Source: Acidobacteriaceae bacterium (GTDB lineage: Bacteria; Acidobacteriota; Terriglobia; Terriglobales; SbA1). From it: 15,168 nt of DNA. Where the stretch lies: assembly GCA_003136335.1 (NCBI GenBank), contig PLEA01000695.1, positions 156 to 15,323 of the forward strand, in the 5' to 3' direction. The notes beneath the pieces were generated by a model. It did not search any database. It was not told the origin of the DNA and saw only the letters and a program-made list of their open reading frames with translations. The translations under genes were made by a program, and so were the position numbers. Positions 12,659-15,168 of the stretch are shown here, piece after piece (the stretch's first letter is position 1; each line of letters begins with the position of its first letter).

Positions 12659-13858
12659 ATGGCGGAATTTGTCGTAAAAATCGCGGACGATCGCGGGCGC
12701 GTCCAGCAGCACGTCGAGCACGGCTATTCAGAGGCCGAAGTGCGCGACCGCTTCTCGCAGCAAGGCTACCTCGTTTACTGGGTCAAGCCCCAGGGAATGC
12801 TGACGTCTGGAGTTTCGCTGCGCCGCCGGCGGAAGCTGAAGCAGGACACGTTTCTGGTGTACAACCAGCAGTTCCTCACGTTGATCCGGGCCGGGCTGCC
12901 CATCCTGAATTCGCTCGAACTGCTGATCAAGCGGCAGAAGGACGCGCAGCTGCGGCAGATTCTGGAGAACGTGCGGGAGCGCGTAAAGGGCGGAGAGCTG
13001 CTCTCTGATGCCTTCGCGGCTCAGGGCATTGTCCCCAAGATTTACACCACAACTTTAATGGCGGGCGAGAAGAGCGGCAACATCGACGAGGTGCTGACGC
13101 GCTACATCGCCTTCCAGCGGCTGGCCATGACCTTCCGCAAAAAGTTGTTCGTGTCGCTGATTTATCCCACGCTGCTGGTCACCGTCGTGCTGATCATGGT
13201 GACATTCCTGTTTACCTACGTTGTGCCCAAGTTTGCGGAGCTGTTCAACAGCCTGGATGCGAAGCTTCCGGCGATCACGTTATTCATGCTGGCGGTCGGG
13301 CAGAACGCGCAGAAATATGCCCCGTTTTTTTTCGTCGGGCTGGCAATCCTCGGTTTTGTGCTGTGGCGCTGGAAAGATACCGACCGCGGCGCGGACCGCA
13401 TTGACCGGATCGTGCTGAGCATGCCGCTGCTGGGCGATATCCGGTTGAAGCACCAGGTGGCGAGTTTTTCCAGAATGCTTTCGACGCTGTTGCAGGGCGG
13501 GCTGCCGCTGGTGCCGGCGATGGAAACCGCAGGCTCCTCGATGAGCAGCCGGCGCATCTTAAAAGGTGTGATGCGGGCAGGCATTCGTGTGCGCGAGGGA
13601 CAGGGCCTGGCTCCCAGCCTGGAAGAGCAGGAAATTTTTCCGGAGTTGGCCGTGGAAATGATCGAGGTAGGCGAATCTACCGGAGCGCTGCCGGCCATGC
13701 TGAACTCAGTGGCGGAATTTTACGAGGAAGACGTGCAGACGGCGCTGGGAGCATCGATGGCGCTCATTGAACCGCTGATCCTGATCGTGATGGCGATTTT
13801 CGTGGGCGGAGTACTGATCTCACTGTATTTGCCGATCTTCACTCTAGGCGTGCACTGA
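12659..13858 (+). CDS. pilC: Type IV pilus / type II secretion inner-membrane platform protein PilC (399 aa)
   Basis: The N-terminal ~55 residues form a small sequence-variable domain (MAEFVVKIADDRGRV). Two T2SSF domains follow: 65-188, with NQQFLTLIRAGLPILNSLELL and GEKSGNIDEVL, and 268-390, with SRMLSTLLQGGLPLVPAMETA and EVGESTGALPAML. Three transmembrane helices are expected at about 163-190, 222-238 and 367-391. Length is normal for PilC/GspF. It couples the assembly ATPase to pilin extraction from the inner membrane. PilB follows after 102 nt on the same strand, probably as an operon. Its substrates plausibly include the prepilins at 3876-5832. GspF is an alternative name if this is a secretion system. 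Confidence 0.93.
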   Translation: MAEFVVKIADDRGRVQQHVEHGYSEAEVRDRFSQQGYLVYWVKPQGMLTSGVSLRRRRKLKQDTFLVYNQQFLTLIRAGLPILNSLELLIKRQKDAQLRQILENVRERVKGGELLSDAFAAQGIVPKIYTTTLMAGEKSGNIDEVLTRYIAFQRLAMTFRKKLFVSLIYPTLLVTVVLIMVTFLFTYVVPKFAELFNSLDAKLPAITLFMLAVGQNAQKYAPFFFVGLAILGFVLWRWKDTDRGADRIDRIVLSMPLLGDIRLKHQVASFSRMLSTLLQGGLPLVPAMETAGSSMSSRRILKGVMRAGIRVREGQGLAPSLEEQEIFPELAVEMIEVGESTGALPAMLNSVAEFYEEDVQTALGASMALIEPLILIVMAIFVGGVLISLYLPIFTLGVH

Positions 13859-13876
13859 GCGGGAGCGGAGAGAAAA

Positions 13877-13923
13877 ACGGATTCCTCCGTTCGGTCGGAA
13901 TGACAACGCTGCGGGTCGGAATG
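13877..13923. repeat. Small hairpin and 10-bp direct repeat between pilC and pilB
   Basis: ACGGA-TTCC-TCCGT (13877-13890) is a perfect 5-bp hairpin. GGTCGGAATG occurs at 13893-13902 and 13914-13923 (21-bp period). GTCGGAATGACA resembles GTCGGGATGACG at 11631-11642, suggesting a truncated member of the same dispersed repeat. Confidence 0.5.
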
Positions 13924-13960
13924 GCAAAGGGTTTTTAGGGCGCGGACGCGGATAAAAGAA

Positions 13961-15168
13961 ATGGCGACAGCCGATAAGAAATCGTTGTTCGTGAATGGTG
14001 GGAACGGCGGGCCAATTAGCCCTACCGGCAATCCCCTTACCGACCTGGAGCGTGCGCAGGACGTGGCGCGGCGCTATCGCTGTGAATTCATAGATCTAGG
14101 TGGCTTCGAACTGCATCACGAACTGTTCAAGAAGATTCCAGTCGAGCTGATGTTCCGCTACAACTTCGTTCCGCTCGAAGAGACCGCTGACGGCAAGCTC
14201 GCCATCGCCATCGCCGACCCTAGCCAGCTGATGATGATCGACGAGATCAGCTTGCTGCTGAAGCAGCGCATCATCACCAAAGTTTCGACCCTGAAGCAAA
14301 TCTCGGACATTCTCAAGAAAACCGAGCAGTCGCAGCGCGTGCTGGAGGAAGCCAGCGAAGGCTTCACCATCATCCGCGAAGACGAAAACACCGGCGTGGA
14401 AGAGACGCTGACCATCGACAAGCTGACGGCGACGGGCGACACCAGTCCGATCATTCGCCTGGTCGATACCACGATTTTCACTGCGCTGCAGCGGCGCGCT
14501 TCCGACATTCACATTGAGACCCGCGACGACTCGGTGGTCATCAAGTTCCGCATTGACGGCGTGTTGACGCAGGCCATGCCGCCCATTGGCAAGGAGCATC
14601 ACTCCACCGTGATTTCACGTATCAAGGTCATGAGCGAGCTCGACATCTCCGAGCGGCGCGTGCCCCAGGACGGACGCTTTCGCGTGAAATACAACGGGCG
14701 CGCCATCGACTTCCGGGTTTCGATCATGCCCTCGATCCACGGCGAAGACGCGGTGCTGCGCGTGCTCGACAAAGAGTCGATGAGCGAGAAGTTTCGCACC
14801 CTCACACTGGACGTGGTTGGTTTTGACGAGGAAGACCTGCGCAAGTTCCGGCGCTATATTAAAGAGCCGTACGGCATGGTGCTGGTCACAGGGCCGACCG
14901 GCAGCGGCAAAACGACTACGCTCTACGCCGCGGTCAACGAGATCAAGACCGACGAAGACAAGATCATCACCATTGAAGACCCAGTCGAATATCAGCTGCG
15001 CGGCATCACGCAGATTCCGGTGAACGAAAAAAAAGGGCTGACCTTCGCCCGCGGACTACGCTCGATTCTGCGCCACGATCCCGACAAAATCATGGTCGGC
15101 GAAATTCGCGATACCGAGACGGCCCAGATCGCCATTCAGTCCGCTCTCACCGGCCACCTGGTTTTCAC
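13961..15168 (+). CDS. pilB: Type IV pilus assembly ATPase PilB/GspE, 3' end beyond window (402 codons visible)
   Basis: The open frame starts at ATG 13961 (MATADKKSLF) and has no stop before the edge. The N-terminal domain (about 25-130) resembles T2SSE/MshEN domains (IPVELMFRYNFVPLEE, AIADPSQ) but lacks a clear RLGExL-type first motif, so c-di-GMP binding is doubtful. The ATPase core follows: ASDIHIE (180-186), Walker A GPTGSGKTT (311-319), the ITIEDPVEY Asp box (336-344), the Walker B region KIMVGEIRD (376-384) and the His box ALTGH (395-399). These motifs are complete, so an active extension ATPase is expected; the C-terminal zinc-binding cysteines would lie outside. The start is supported by position after pilC; its Shine-Dalgarno is weak. 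Confidence 0.93.
   Translation, partial: MATADKKSLFVNGGNGGPISPTGNPLTDLERAQDVARRYRCEFIDLGGFELHHELFKKIPVELMFRYNFVPLEETADGKLAIAIADPSQLMMIDEISLLLKQRIITKVSTLKQISDILKKTEQSQRVLEEASEGFTIIREDENTGVEETLTIDKLTATGDTSPIIRLVDTTIFTALQRRASDIHIETRDDSVVIKFRIDGVLTQAMPPIGKEHHSTVISRIKVMSELDISERRVPQDGRFRVKYNGRAIDFRVSIMPSIHGEDAVLRVLDKESMSEKFRTLTLDVVGFDEEDLRKFRRYIKEPYGMVLVTGPTGSGKTTTLYAAVNEIKTDEDKIITIEDPVEYQLRGITQIPVNEKKGLTFARGLRSILRHDPDKIMVGEIRDTETAQIAIQSALTGHLVF

Noticed and set aside
13893..13923. CRISPR-like direct repeats
   Set aside because: Only two 10-bp units, with no spacers or cas genes.

Overview
The window looks like chromosomal DNA of a Gram-negative soil bacterium, most likely Acidobacteriota (Terriglobia/Koribacter-like). 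This rests on GC-rich codon use, an outer-membrane system (LolA and a beta-barrel porin), type IV pilus genes with typical class III prepilin leaders, and GC-rich hairpin repeats between genes. The taxonomy is inferred from protein style and repeats, not from a marker gene.

Layout. 1-498: 5' end of a frameshifted IS1182/IS5-like transposase on the minus strand, running off the left edge, with a probable IS terminus. 548-1085: a minus-strand pair of small genes, a three-helix membrane protein and a 101-residue protein with an ECCPF motif, coupled by 4 nt. 1180-2187: a divergent radical SAM enzyme of the SPL/PA0069 type. 2347-3528: a membrane-anchored SpoIIE/RsbU-type PP2C phosphatase. 3876-5832: a tandem array of three prepilin loci. 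The first and third are intact and the middle one is a decayed copy with a 188-nt internal deletion. 6020-8698: an ABC exporter operon (ATPase, permease, TPR membrane protein). 8759-9529: a class I methyltransferase. 9658-11457: a large outer-membrane beta-barrel protein. 11803-12471: LolA. 12659 to the right edge: PilC, then PilB, which runs off the window.

How the parts fit. Prepilins, inner-membrane platform (PilC) and assembly ATPase (PilB) all belong to one type IV pilus or pseudopilus machine, although porin, exporter and methyltransferase genes separate them. The most informative non-coding signal is in the prepilin array. Each of the three loci is preceded by a GG-N10-GC element resembling a sigma-54 (-24/-12) promoter, and TGTC/GACA motifs lie about 115-140 bp further upstream, where a PilR-like enhancer-binding protein could bind. 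Copies 1 and 2 also share a 3' untranslated region with a strong GAAA-capped terminator that is better conserved (77 of 78 positions) than the coding sequence next to it (about 88%).

Repeats make up much of the rest of the intergenic DNA: GC-rich REP-like hairpins at 3525-3597 and 12490-12530, a hairpin-forming element at 11491-11642 with a related fragment at 13877-13923, and a long imperfect inverted repeat at 2199-2316. No tRNA, rRNA or CRISPR array was seen.
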